A program made the translations under genes and the position numbers. Positions 24,101 through 38,765 of a stretch of 64,000 bases of DNA are shown here, one piece after another. The stretch is taken from contig FN649740.1 of the NCBI GenBank assembly GCA_000310025.1, positions 4,651,103 through 4,715,102 of the forward strand. Direction: 5' to 3'. Source of the DNA: Ectocarpus siliculosus (Eukaryota; Sar; Phaeophyceae; Ectocarpales; Ectocarpaceae). Within the stretch, counting starts at the first letter, position 1, and the number at the start of each line of letters is the position of its first letter. Under the pieces are notes generated by a model, which saw only the letters and a program-made list of their open reading frames with translations, did not search any database and had not been told where the DNA came from.

Positions 24101-27100
24101 CAAAATCTCATTCGAAGGACCACCGCAAAAAATATCGCGAATCAACGATGGTCATTGTTGTGCACATTGCGCTGCACCTCAAGCAGCTTCCAGAGAGAGC
24201 GGAATACACCCCCCTCGCGGTACATGGTCAGCAGCTCCAGCGCCGGGCGGGTAGGCCCGGAACCTGCTGCACTGCTACTCCCAGGAGAGGACGAAGATGC
24301 CTGACAAAGGAACAGAGCGACAACAAAAAAAAAAAAAAAGGGCAAACAATAAACAGAGACGACGACAACAACAACAAAAACGTGACAATGAGAAAGTTTC
24401 TTACGAATGTACTGTATCGCAATGTTAAATTCTTTGAAAGTCCGGGATGTGGCGGTTGCGGGTCGGATCTCCAGAACGTGTACTACAATAAAGAAGGCGG
24501 AAATACTGACTTTTCGAATGGAACAACAGCGATCAAACCGGATGGATTCAACCAAATTGAACAAATAGAATGGAACTAAGGTGTTTCTTCAGGTGTCTTG
24601 AAGTTTCTTCGGCGCAAAGAGGTCACTCCCTTTTATCACTCCGAAAACTATTGAGAATTCAATACGTGCCGACCGAGAATTTTTTGAAAAGCACGCCTAG
24701 GGTACGGTCGTCACCGCCGCCTCCTGCCGGCGCAGCATGTTCTCATTCCGGCGTCCCACGTCCCGGCATTTGGATTTGCGTTCCCGTCCCGATCATGACG
24801 GGGGCACGTCAGGCATCATTTTGGCGGAATGCAACGCTCGTGTCGCCATTCTCGCCCGGAGCCAAGGCGATATGTTTTCTCCCACACGTGCGCGTGCTTT
24901 CATCGTTCGTGTTACAGACATATCATAGTGGATGGTATATAACAGACGGACAGAAGAGTAAATATGTCGTTGCTGTTGCGTCCCAATCACACCTTCCATC
25001 CTCCGCCCGCCCGCGGCACAACACTTTCCACTTGCGCCGGTCAAACGCGTAAACGAAAAGCGAGGATGAGTTCCCGGGCCCCCTACCACCGCCTACGCAG
25101 CCATCCCGAACATACATACATCCCATTGCCTTCCCTACCCCGCCGCTCTCGTCCTTAACTTACCGCCTCCCGGAGGCGTGAAAACGCCCGGGTGGAGTTC
25201 TTGTCGGCCAGCGCCCTCTTGAGGTGTCCGTGCATCTCTTGCAGCAAGAGATGCACCCCGCGCAGTCCGACCTTGATCGACTCCACGGCGACCGTGTCGC
25301 CCTGAGAAAAAAAATAAAATAAAATAAAGGAACGCAACAAAATGCGCTATTAATACGTGATCATAGTGGCAGCTGGCATCACTTACGCTTCAGTGTAAAG
25401 GCGCAAGCAGAATCACCATAACTCCGAAAGGTTATTTTCCCGTTCACCTTTAAGACTTCAACACAACCTTCGACCGGGTGTAGTTTTGTCTCGAACGGGG
25501 AGTCAAAGGCAGTGCCGTACGTAATTCATTCAAAGGATAAACAATCTTTATAAAAGGCCATAAATGTGTCGCCAAACAAGTCATGGGTGAAGACAAGCCT
25601 CTTCGGAGATGTTCCATGTATTGGAAATTGCAGCGTTGTGTCCGTCTGCATTCCGAGGTTCGGGTGAGACGAGCTTACGCCTACCGTTACCCGCGCAGCC
25701 TGTCCTGGCCTTGACAGCATTTTCACAAAGTCCAAACAAAGACAAGCGAAGGAAAGGTCGGAGTTGGGGGAAGCAAGTTGGCTTGTTGATTGCCCAGACT
25801 TAGAGCCAGCAAGTGCTGTTCGGCTCGGGTAGCGTTACTCTTGTGGTTACGTCCCATCCATCTACAACAGAGGCAGTCAACCCCGTACCGGCATGCAGTA
25901 TGTTTGACGCACCAGCCGGGGTCACACAAAACAGCATCCTTTCAGAAGGTGGTACGAGGGAACCTAAAGCAATACTGAGACAATGTCGTAACCAAGGTCC
26001 TGTACAACAACGCCAAATGCCGAGCGAACAAGGTGCAGCACGCAGCCCTCACCACCGTGTTCCTAGTCTTTTGAAGCATCCCCGGGAACCCTAGCACCAA
26101 CACCGCCTCCGGAGCGAGGGGCCGCAGGGACCTCCTGAGGGTGTCCCGCATCACCTCCGACTGCTCCCCTTCCGTCTTCTTGCTTGCTTTTCCCTTCAAC
26201 AATAGAACACCGAAGCAGGGATACATGCGTGGTTTCACAGAGAGAGTAGTCAGGCCGAAACGGTAGGAATCCATTATATGTTTTTCTGCGAGATGGTGTG
26301 GTCCACCGTTTCATCCAAGTGACACAGGACGAAGGAGGAACATGTGCATTGTTTCACATAGACAAACAACCTTCAAGGAGCGGCATGCATCGGTACATGT
26401 AGTCATCGATCAGCTGTGTTTTCCTGCAATGATCTTCAGTCAGAAGGTGCTTCCGTGGGCAGTTTCAAACATGCCGGGGAATATCGGAGTTATGTATAAA
26501 CCGGTCGCCCCAGTGGTCTAGTGATCAACTCGAAACCGTTGGTCATTAAATCGCGAGTTCGAGTGCCCATGGGGTGAAAAATTTACATATTTGCGGGTGA
26601 AAGCGAAAAAGCTGAAAAGCTCGTGAGTACCAAACATCGACGTTAGCGCCGTTCAAGAAAGGGACGGTTGGGCTCTTCTTGCGACCAAAAAAAAAAACAG
26701 CAAGCACTGCCGTAGAGGAAGGTGGGGCACGAAAATAAAAAAATGTATAAAGAAGAACAGAGCCCCGGTGTTTACACCCTCCCGTGTACGAAAAAGTGTA
26801 GTACACATCTCACCACGACAAATGGGAGGACGAAAACACACACAACAAACACAACATACACCAAATTCGTGCGTCACAAATCAGAGCACTCGCCTCGTAT
26901 TCCTACAACCAAGAACAATTTTGACCGGTAAGGCTTCGCCAAGGCCGGGGGGCGGGCAACTACTGGTGCCAAATACAAGTCTGCCACGGTACCAATCGAC
27001 TGGCCAAACAAATGTTCATCATTCTATTTTATTCTTCTACACTGCTGTTTTTCTTCTGTTCTGTTGTTCTGTATCCTTTGTATCTCACTGTCTGTTCTGT

Positions 27101-30100
27101 CCCTCTCTCGTCATACCGTTGGTAGAACCAGTCTCTGTCGACAAGTCTTGGCGTTCTGTCGTTTTCGTTTTTTTCGGTTCTTCCCTCGAGGCACCCCTTC
27201 CTCGCCATATTTTAGTCACCAAGATGCCTCCACCCATTCCACGGTGCCCGTCCCGGAGCAAATTGCAAACGTCCGTATAGCACCCCCCTTTGTCCAGCAG
27301 ACGTCTACAGCAGACTACAACTACTACAGAGGACGTCTCGACTTACTAACCCCGTTTTTCTACGAGGTTTGTTGTCATATTTTCTCTTGTGCGGCATAGC
27401 CTAACAGCGGCATATAGCTTATTCATATAGAATTCGTACGTAGCGGACCACCCCGTTCGTATCGTCAATTCCTAAAGCTTGGTGTTGTCGTAGCCTGAAG
27501 TTGTAAAACCCCCGGGTTCCTGCAGTGGCGGGTGGTTGGCAGCACACGCACCTCCTGCAGCTAGCGCCTCACCTCCACGCTTGGCGCCTCCTTGTCCGAA
27601 CGTCCCTCGAAAGCACTCAGTACGTGTGTGCGTGGAAAAAAAGCAGGGGGCTGACATCTCCTCAGGGCCATAACCAACAAGTCCTCTTCCAGACTGCCTC
27701 GAAACTACAGGATGGGGGGGGGGGGTGAGGATAAGATATTGTCCTCACCGGAGCTTTGGCTTTCCCTTTGCCCTTCCCTTTGTTGCCGCTAGTGGTGGAT
27801 GAGGAGGACGATGACGACGATGCAGCACCTGATTTCTTGCCGATAGAAGAGTTCGCCGGGGACATTATGCTCTTCCCTGTTCCAGGCAGCCTACAGGAAG
27901 CACGGATGGGAAACGAAAAGAAGCGTCGTGAATCCGCCACGCAGAAAAAATCGGAACAAGAACAGAGACGTTTATACTTGACACTATTGAAGTTTATTGC
28001 CGCTCCTGGCACGTGAACCGACGGGAGAAGTACCGCAAGCCCCAAATAAAACACAATGCAGAGGGGTAGAGGATCGAACTACGGTGAGGTTTTCCATGCT
28101 GCGAGGTTACCAAACGAGGGCCAGCAGTCCTTTTGCCCCGACGTCCTCATCCCACTGCCAAACAGCATAAACAACAACGACCTGTGCAACATCAGCAGCA
28201 GCAACAATAACCAGACAACAACCAACTCCTAGCAACAACGACAGCAATAACTTGCCGGTATCCGAGATGACGCTTGAGCATGAACAGGAGGTCGAACTCC
28301 AGGCGACACAAGTGACCAATCCGCCGCACCAGCTGAAGCGGCAGCAGTGAAATGGTTCGGTCAAAAATATGCCGGTTTTCACGAACAAGAGAAGATACGT
28401 GAATGCCGAGGAGACACCGGTTTCATCGATATGTAAGCGGGGTAGGTGGAAACAGTGACGGGGGCACAGGGAGACGGGGCGAACATGTCAAATTCTACGA
28501 AAATGAGGAGGCGAGCTGTTGTGACAAAAGGAGCAAATAAACCTTCCTTCAGTGGGAGGAAACAAAGAGAACGGGCGCGGAAAACAATTTCTTCAACGCG
28601 CGGGAAAAGGTGTCTATCATCAACAGTTACGATCGAGTCCAATCTCTCTGGAGACGGCGGGTCGGAAATACATGATATCGTTTAATTCTTGGTGTCGCAA
28701 GAAGAAAAACAATTCTACGACCCGATAGCTTGGTGGCCGCGCTGCAGGTTTTCACCACCGTCAGCAAACAGAAGATGATAGCCGTGCCACACCAACACGG
28801 AGGGCTGATTGCAGCTGGAACCAACCAATGGAATTGGACTAACCGACATTGTTCGAGAGAGCTGTGAGGCGGGGTGCTGCTTCAAAAACGTGCGAAGGTG
28901 GTCTAGTGTGCACCCTTCCTTAAGTATACGTAGGCTTGCGAGGAACAAAAGGAACTGCTTACGCTCGTCTCGGCATCGAGAACAGTAGTGGAGCGTATAT
29001 GCTCGAAGATCTTCATTGATTGTGAATTGACTTTTGTGCGGTCAGCATCGAGTGGCGAACGTGAATCGGTCTGCACCTCCAACTCACTTCGCAGAACGCC
29101 TGCTATCGTTCGTGGGTTCCAGACTTAACTATCGGGATTCCAACTTGGGATCGCTTCCAAAGCAACTGGCGTGACACTTTGTGTCGCCTCCACAGGCAGC
29201 CAAGACAACAAACGTGAGTGACATAAGATACCCCCTGGGCCGCTTCTCAAAGCCGGATATACGTGCAGCAAAAACAGCGGCGGCGGTGGAAATGGCGGCG
29301 TTGGAACAGCCTCGTCGAGAGCTTTCAAGAAATGCACACTTTTCACTAATACATCGTCTTCTTCGTGGAGTAATCGGGCGTCATAAACCAGTCCAGAGGA
29401 TGTGATGTCTTGTGTCACCTTCGGTAGGTGAACAGGCAGACGTCCCTTCTGCGTGACCCCCGACCACGGCAAAAGAAGCACTCACAAAGGGTAAGAAAAC
29501 ATGGCAACACCGCGCAAGAAGACACAAAAAAGACAAATGCTACTGTACCTTGGCCTTGAAGTCGGAATGGGTCTCCAGAACGAAGGCGTTCACGAGCTCG
29601 CGGACCCAGTTGCAGGCGGCGTAGTGAGCCCCGATGACGGCGTTCTTGTGGGATTCCTCCAGGTGAATGACGTTGTCTGCGGAAGGAAAGAGCAGAGCAA
29701 ACGAATGAGCAGAGCAGGATGCGGCGGCGAACACACTAACAACATTCCACAACGCGTACCCATCACTACTAATACAGCAACCATCACAACAAGACGCAAC
29801 CGAGCGAAACAACAAAGACTGCGGCGACGACGACAACGACAACACGAACAAGAACAACAACCGCAGAAGCAAACGAAAAAGAGACCAATAAACCTTCAGG
29901 ACTGCCTCGCCTCCTCCTCCTACTACTACTACTACTACTGCTACTACTACTCTCCTACTATTACCTCTCCTCCTCCTATTACTACTACGACAACACCAAA
30001 AACAACAACAGGAGAAGCAAAACAAAACGAGACACCAACAAACCTTCTGAACTGCCTCAATGCTACTAGTACTATACGTCACTACTAGCACCACCAACTC

Positions 30101-32508
30101 TGTACCCTCACCAACGGTGTGGCTATCAGCGAGGATGACCGGCGCACCAAGGGCAGCCGCGATCTCGTCCAGCTCCCGGCCGCACTGAGGGGAGCGAAGG
30201 CAGGTCGCCAGCAGAGAGAATAGGGGGCAGAGGCCACCAATCTTCATGCGCTCCTGAGGAAACAGGGACGGGCGCAAGAGACGACAGCAGGAAGGAAAGC
30301 GAGAATGAAAGAGTGCGCAAGTGAACATGGGAGTGAAGTAGGCTGTGGTTGGGGATCAAGGACGCACGAGAACACCGGAAAACGATCGTCTGGCCAACAA
30401 AAGCTTGGCGAATTTTCACGTTCCAATAACAGCAATAACGACAACAGTGGCAAGGCAACAACAATGCCAATGACAACGGCAACAACGACTGCAACAACAG
30501 CACAAGCAGCACAAGCAGCAGCCCCAGCAACAGCGACAGCAGTAGCAGCTGCAACGGCAATGACGGCAAAACTTTGCAGTTCTAGCAATACCTGTTGATC
30601 CTCACTGGCGAGAAGCGGTAGCAGCAGCACCTCGGCAACCTGTCCCTCAACAGCCTGGTCCAAGTTTCCGTAGGGACTGGGCCGACGGAAAGAAAAAGCA
30701 TTCAAAGGAGAGTGTTTTGCTCAAGAATCGGCAGAACTAATCGTAAGGCTATCATCGCCCCCCACAGGGGGCGGGGGGGGGAGAGTCGTGTTGAGCCCCA
30801 GGGTTGGAGGCACGGGGTTGGTTTCGAAACAAACAAACAAACAGCTGCCGGAGCATGGAGTAGAACACTGCAGAGGTGATGCTCAGAGACAGAGAGCGAC
30901 TTGATGAACAAATGGATGCGAAAAACGGCAAGAACTAAACGTGCTAAAGGCTTGGACAACGAAAGTTCCCCTGTCTTGACTATTTACTCGCAACGCTTAG
31001 CTGCGAAAGTCTAGAGAACGATACCCCGGAAGCACCTGGTTACATGGCGCCGTCGAGGGGTCACACCCCCAAGCCGAGCACCACAGGGCAACACTCGCGA
31101 CATGTTCGAAGATCGACTGAATAACAATTGGATGTCTCTTGGCGATGGACCCTCTCAGGGTCCAGACACACGTCCTTCGTTGGGGCCGTTCGAACAGAAA
31201 GTGCCAAAACACGTTTTTCTTGGTCATCATCGGGTTGTCGTGGTTGGCGCTGACTCAGGCAACACCACAAGCCCACGACACAAGGGAGGGCGATTCGTGC
31301 TTCGACAAACTACACACATGCGGCAACAGGGTAAAAGAGGGTCGGGACAAGCCCAAGACAGCTCCTCTGATCCGGTCTTCCCTGAAAAGAGACAGATATA
31401 CGCGATTTTCATGCCCGGGACAAGCCATTTTCCGTGAATCCGTGCTCCCTCTTAACCTACTTCCTCTCTTACCGTAGCCGCTAGGCTGCTGTACGCACAC
31501 ATCACCAGCGCCAGTCCGGGTCTGAAGCAAAGGCACGGCTGCTAAAAACGCCTACATGTCGCCTTACCTCGCCTTGACCGCCCCGCCGCACAGCTCCCCG
31601 GAGAACTTTCCGTCTTCCAGGATTTTCTTCTGTTCGTCGGTGAGCCCCCCTGTCCCTTCGGCTTCCTCCTCGTCCTCGTCACCGTCCCCCCCCACGGTGA
31701 CCACGTTCATGAACTCTTCCGTCAGAGGGTCTGTAGAAGTACGCCACAAGAAAAAAAAAAAAGGTACTTCGAAGTATGAGAACAAACAACAAAGAGAATT
31801 ACCACAGACATATGCACAAGCAGTGTGTGTAGAGATGAAGTAAACACGACGGCGACACGTGATAACGGGAAAAAAATCAGAAAGACGCAACGGATGAAAC
31901 GTTTTGGGATTGTGAATGTGACATTGACGTGCATTCACCTCGATATTTGAAAGAGCGGAGTTGCGGCTGAATGGGATACCTGCAAGTGCGTGCGGGATCG
32001 GAAAAAGTTCGACCGCTTCATAAACAAGACTCTCCGCCGATGCCGACAAACGAAGGTTTCGAAAAGATCTGGTCTTCCAGAGCTTTCCTTCCTTGTCTTG
32101 TACGTGCCGGTCGGGGCTCGCAACAACACTCTCGGTTGTGGGTTGTGGAGCGATCCATTTTGAAAAAACGAACGCACATCTATGAGTTCGCCCGCACTCT
32201 TGCTGTACATGGAAATGACGTTGCCTCGTGACGCGAAGCACACACCGTGTGGTTTCCACGAGGCCTGTCCCCAATGATACGCGCCAGGTCGTCGTGACCA
32301 CATTTCTTCAAGACGTTAGGAAGCGAGTGAATACACACTTTAGGAACAAAAAAGCAAGGGTGAATGAACGAACACCACCGGCAAAACCTCATCGCTTTTT
32401 CCACTGCACGATCACCAACAACAGCAGTAGCAACAACAACATCGGTAACCGCCGTGACCATCGTCGACAAGCACAACATCAGCCTTAACCTAAAAAAACA
32501 AAAAATGC

Positions 32509-32568
<60 letters not shown>

Positions 32569-33651
32569 GAACCAATACCAACACTTGTGGCACCTAAGAG
32601 CATGTTGACCAAGGCATCCAGGGCGTCACTCCCCAGGGCCCCGGTCCCCGCCGACAGGGCCAACTCGTCGTACAGAAACGCCTTCCCCTCCTGGGAATTC
32701 CGGCAGTGGTTCATGAGCATGGCCAGCGTGTCGCCGGCACCGGAGGTCTGGAAACGGCCGCCGTTCGTGGAGCCCCCAAGTGCCGAGCCTCCTCCGGCCT
32801 GGGAGTCTTGGGAAAACCTGAACCGCAAGAGTGTGTGTGGTATGAGGTAGGGGCGGGGTTGCCACAATTATCGCGCGTGGTGGCAGGAGTTGTGAGGCCG
32901 TACACCCTCCCATCTGCACGAAGCCGGGACAGTGGAGGACAGGCTGACCGGGTAGACGCCGAGGAATAAACGCTCGCTGTGCTTGAGAGACGCACGAAGC
33001 GAGGCCAACATCACACACTGCCCTCTACGGGTGCATCATGAAATAGCTTCAAAATAGAACACGGAGAAAGAGAAGCTTACATGCCTCCCGCCGGCCCCGG
33101 CCCGTCGCCGCCTCCGGTCTTGCCGTGGAACTCCACGAAGGCCACGGCCCCGATTATGCCAATTTGTTTCAGTGCCATCTGCGTTGGGTCCCACGTAGCG
33201 GAGTGCGGAGACGGACGGGCGGCTAGTATTCTTCGGGGTGTAGGTGGGGGCGCCGGGTCGCTTCAGCGCCATCTAGATTGGATCCCCTGCAGCCGCAACG
33301 TGTGCAGACGATAGTGTTGACAGGTTCGCTTTGATTCTACGCTACCCCCCCCCCAACCCTCGAGGCAGTTACGCAGTGCTTATAACGGTCTCTGGAAGTG
33401 AAAGCACCACAAAATAAATTAAGTCATAATCAGCTGCCATCCGTACGCAAGGAAGAAACCACAAGATGCCGAACACCCTCAGCAGGATGCAGCGCACCCT
33501 TCATGCGACTCGCCGAATACCTCACGGCACTTCGCGCTTGGTGACATGAGAGCCTGGTCCGGTGAGAACCCGTCGTGCTCCGTCCCGGCTTCGTAGGGAT
33601 GTGAGGTCAGTGGTCTAACGATTACGGCCTGCACGACTATGAGTACACCCC

Positions 33652-33683
<32 letters not shown>

Positions 33684-36600
33684 CTCGCACACGCCTCAAC
33701 CTTGCCGACCAGTCGAGATAACCAGACCAAAACTCCGCCGATACAAAACCAAATACAACCCGCAACAAAACCGCAACGGAATATAGTACCAACATACCTG
33801 GGACATTGCCACGTGCTTGCGCACGAAAATATGAACGTCGTCCATGTCTCCCCCGGCAGACATATCCCTCCCCCCCGGCGCCGACGACGCCATCGCGCAC
33901 AGAATGCGGAAAACTTTCCGGACCTGTTCCGCGCGCCCGTCGAGTCATGATGCAGCGAACTCAGTCGTGAAATAGAATCTTCTATGCGCATTTCCTTCAA
34001 AGGCGAGCGCGGGGCTGGGAGGTCGCCTGCATAAAGAGCCAGCGACGGCGGCAATATTCTACTGCAGTAGCGTCTATCAACATACGTACATATATATATC
34101 TGGTGTGGGGGGTTGAGTTTCTGTGTTACTTACTAGCGACATCGTGCGATATTGCCGAATGTTTCAGATCAAAGGCGCATTTACGTTCGTCTATCAGATT
34201 GTAAATGAAAGTTGTGCGGGAGAATGCAGAGAGGAGGCGCAAGAAGCACGAGATCGTCGTAGAGGCCCCCGTGAAGAACCGTCTGGAAGATTGCAGGGTC
34301 CCAGAATAGTGCAGGGTCCCAATACAGTCAAGGTACCGATGTCACGCGAACTATTTGCGCTGGTTTCGGCGATCGCACTGAATAACCCTACGTTATATTC
34401 ACCCCCCAAGCCGCACATAGGTCTGGGTCCTGCAACAGCGTGGTTGCACTGTCGTTCCACCATTCCAGGTACACGCGCCAGCTTAAGAGAAATTTGGCAA
34501 TGTCGAGATTGTAAGCCGAAAATAAATCAACCTAAATTGTACAAGAACCTGCCCATAAAAGAACAGGTGCTCAGCTGAGAATCCTACGCTGTCACGAACA
34601 CGGTCGATGTTGGGTTACCCCAAAGAGAACAAAGAAACGAGTCTCGAGCAGCAAATACTTTCTTAAATAGGTGCGGGAGAATTGTGACCACGCAATCTCG
34701 CACTTCACATCATTCCTTGCCAACCTGGTAGTGTGTGTAGCCTTGCATGTAATCCATGAGCGCTCGAATGAACGCCGCGAACGGGCGTAGGCCGCTCCCT
34801 CCGTCACTGGTAACAATGAGCGGTGGGGGGCGGGGGTGACGGATTTTCGTCAGGGGGCGGGGGGGGGGTCGTATCCCCACGGACAAAAAGTAGCTAATGT
34901 ATGGAGCTAATGTATTCTATTTGGGCTGGCCACAGCAACAGCAACGACTGCGTTCGACAGCAGTACCTCGGAGATGCCAAAGCCGACAAGGCCGAGAGCG
35001 CGCTATCGGTCTCAAGCTCGGAACCAGCCCCACAGTGCGTGATGAGGGCCCCCACGACCTCCTGGCGGTGGTAGGCCTCCGAAAAACCCGAGAAGATCTC
35101 GCGATACATGCTGGCGCCGTACCTCCGAACCGATACCACCCCGGAGCTCACCTGAGAATAACGATAAAAACGAGGGCGTGAAAAAACCGTTGTGGTACAG
35201 AGGCATGCTTGTCAGTGTTTTTTCGTCGGTGTCGTTGCTGTTTGTGGTAGCGACGAAACGGTGTGTGTGCAACAGAATAGCTTGAAGAGACCGTTGAATA
35301 GCCAACGCCAAGAGGCGCCCCAGCGGCCGACAAAACTCTTGGAATAGCCGGTCGTCCTTCTTGTTCATTGACAGACGTACCAGCGCATCAGTGATGCCCA
35401 TGAGGCTGAAGAACAGCCCGTGCAGCGCTCCCGCCCGACCATGGAGAGCATCAGTCATCAAGGGTTCGGTGAAATGCCCGCAGCTGATCTTGCGACGAAA
35501 CAGGGCGATCACCTGGAACACAATTGCAAGACAAGAAAGATAACATGGTGGGAATAGAATGAATCGTTTCGCCGTCGACGCACACGACCTGTTACGCTTG
35601 TTCGTTTCTCGCCGATATTGGCATGCAAACATTGTGTGTGGTGTTGTAGTCCCATGTGTTCTAGGCGTCAGTCTAGACCACCCTCCGTGATTATGTTCGA
35701 CGCACCAGACGAGGTTATACGGGAGGGAGGTAAACACGGGATGCTCGTAGCTTCTCTCCACCTGTATCTTCCTGCGATGCTTGCAGTCAGCTCTTAACGC
35801 GACAAGCGACAAGCAACCGCTCCTTCTGTGTCTTGTGAAAATTGCACTTAACGTGTTTTCACACACGCCTGTATAGAGCATGTTATCGATGGGTGTGTTT
35901 TATTACCTTGGGGAGATTCGAACCCACAACCTAGGGTCAACGGGTAGGGCAGGGTTAGGCCAACTGAACCACTCGGGCACCGCTGATGCCAGACCAAAAC
36001 ACACCACGAATAATCATTGTGGAAAAAAATGCAAACATATCCCTGTAGCGCGTTCATCAAAAACGGTCTCAACAAAGTGTTGAGAACTTGTGTTGGAGTG
36101 ACAGAGAGCGATCAGGGAGGGAGGGCACGAACAGCACAAGAAACATGCCACAACTATAGGGAAAAAAAACGTCACGACGACCACCAACACGATAAATGCA
36201 ACGACAACGACAACAACAACAACGACAGCAACAACAGGAACAAACACTGACCCTCTTCCGCGTGTCCTGGTTGGCGTACAGGCAGAAGAGCACCCACAGG
36301 TCCACGACGCTGTGGCCTTCGGACCCGGCCGTCTTGGTGATGGCCTTGAGGAAACACGCGGCCAGATCACCCCTCAGGCGAAGCCCTTGCCGTAACGCCT
36401 CCAAAGTGAGGGCATCGCCAGATGTGTCCGAGTCGGAGGGAGCTGCTTTTTTTTGTTTTCGAGAGAGACGTGGACGAAAGCAAATGACACAAACGCCATC
36501 GGCGGGGGACATTCTCGTGTCGTATGTACCTCAGGTTTGTTTCAAAGCCAGTACAACATTGGGGTCCTTGCATCCCGACGCACAAACACAGCCACGCACG

Positions 36601-38723
36601 GCCGTGGGCAAGGGGGGATAGGCGGTGAATCATCGACATGCAGGACCGTAGGTCTTGAAAGACCGCAGACGGCCGTTCTCCACACCTCGACATTGCACCA
36701 AATACTCAACTTCACCAGTCAAGGTTAGCCGATGAGCGAACATCTACACAGTGCGCTGGGGAAAAAATGCGAGAAATCGAGGCGGCAAAAACGTCGGGGT
36801 TTCCGTAGGCCAGGAAGGAAACACATACGCACAAGGGAGCTCTAAAAGTTCGAGACAGGCCGACGCGCAACGCATTCCATTCTAGCAGCAGTACTTGGCA
36901 CTTTCCTGGGGATTGTTCAAGGCTCCCTCGGCTACCAACAGCCCATTTCGTCCCTCGCATTCGCTGAACCAATGCATGGCCCCTTGAGGGCGTGAATTGG
37001 AAACCCGCATTTCTTATCCGACATCACTTTTTTCGTGTTGTACTCTCACGTTCACGACAAATCAAAGGCAGGCCCAGGAACCAGGCCATGGCCTCGTACC
37101 CGTCTTTCTCTTCGTACTCCTACGTTCATCTCTACAGCTTCTCCATAGCAACACGAGACCCTGTTCTCAATAACCCTTTGCAACTCCAGCTACTTCTCTC
37201 ACGTTCACGATTGCTTTGCAGGCCAGGGTTAAGCACAAGAGCCTCTGTTTCCTCCGTATCCTCAACACCACCGCGACCCCCTCCCCCAACCACGGGACAA
37301 AGCCTCAGTCTCTCTCGTAACTCCCTGACCACGGCGTCGGCTGTGTCCGCTGTGGCCGTTTCGAGTAAAAATCGGACCTGCGGTTTCGTCGTCGCAAGGC
37401 CGGGGCGGGGCGGGGGGGGGGTCAGTTTGGGTGAACGGGCACGACGGGTGATGCAAATGACAACAGCTGAGTGGGAAACACCAACACCAACAACAACAGC
37501 AACAACAACAGCAAAATCAACAACAACAACAACAACTACTACTACTACTGTTCCTCACCAGCACAGGGAGGGTGGAGGGCTGCGCGCTGTCCAGCAACCC
37601 AAGCGCGTCCTCGGTGATTCCCCCCAGCAGGCGGGGCGGCAGCGATAGGTTGCCGAGGGCGTCGAGGACGGCCACGAGGAGTTGCGGTTCTGAGTCCTTC
37701 AGGCTCTGGAGGGTCTCCACAACTTCCGCGTGGTCACCGTCTTCCACCACCTTTTTCCAGCAAAGATTGACAAACAGCAGGGAAAGGCAGGTTTGGGCCA
37801 CAACTTGTTTCGGCCACAACTCGTTTTGGTCACAACCCGAATGTTCATCGAAATACATGCTGCCACAGCTGGTCCGTGGTAGAGAAACCTTCCTCGTGTC
37901 CAATCGACGTACATACCCTGTCCCGCTGTTAGAGGAAGAAAAGTCTTGTCCAACCCGTACAACCCGTTCTGCGAAAAGTGACCTTCTGATCATCAAAAGG
38001 ATGACGCAGATTCATGAATGTTGAGTGGTGTTCTCGGAGGTTTCACATGTCGTGCTGGCATTTTTTCCTGACAAAATGTCCTCCTCCATTCTCTTCCGGG
38101 CGCACAGAAACGAAGTCCTGCGATCACCAGTCAGCCGGCCACAGCCTAGGTTGCCATGCGCCTTTCCCAAATCCCAAAACACGCGAAACCCAACCAACAC
38201 AGACGTCACCACGTTGCCACCTGTGCGGCCCAACGTGTGAGTCGCGACGTCACACTGAATGTTGCTGCCAGGTACACGCCTACGCTAATAGCTGCTGGCT
38301 GTTGCTCATGATGGTGCAGGTACAATACATCCAAAACGCATACGCTACTGGTACGAAGCGGGAACTACCAAATTGCTGAATGTTTCTGCCCCCAAGAGTC
38401 GCGGGTGCATCGTCGTTGGTCAGCTGGTGGGCTAGCTCGTTGCTACTCGAACAAACGCACACACATCGTAACGTAAGACCGACCCATTTTCGAAAGGTCT
38501 GCCTGTGTGCATGACCGATGCAGGCAACAAACAAAAAACACACACACAGACACGCTAAAGAGCGTGTTCCTCGTGTTAGGCTGAAACTGAGGCTGACGTA
38601 TTGTCATTGGCTAGCCGATTGGTAGCGCGGTCGACGCTCATACGAAATACGTGGACACATCCGCAATGGACGCCAGCCGCATCTACGAAAAGCCAGCCTG
38701 TTGGCACTGCCGATGCTGACAAA

Positions 38724-38765
<42 letters not shown>

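Noticed and set aside
23788-24579. 263-codon plus frame opposite FANCD2
   Set aside because: It has no recognisable motif, low-complexity Lys/Asn ends and runs antisense over FANCD2 exon 24.
29540-30328. 262-codon minus frame
   Set aside because: It joins two FANCD2 exons (different phases) through a trinucleotide-repeat intron; donor and acceptor sites mark the real borders.
31473-31521. A 49-nt candidate FANCD2 exon with good splice borders
   Set aside because: It would leave an intron of only 46 nt and breaks phase with the next exon. Joining 31568 directly to 30676 gives VKA-S-PYGNL, matching human VKALYGL.
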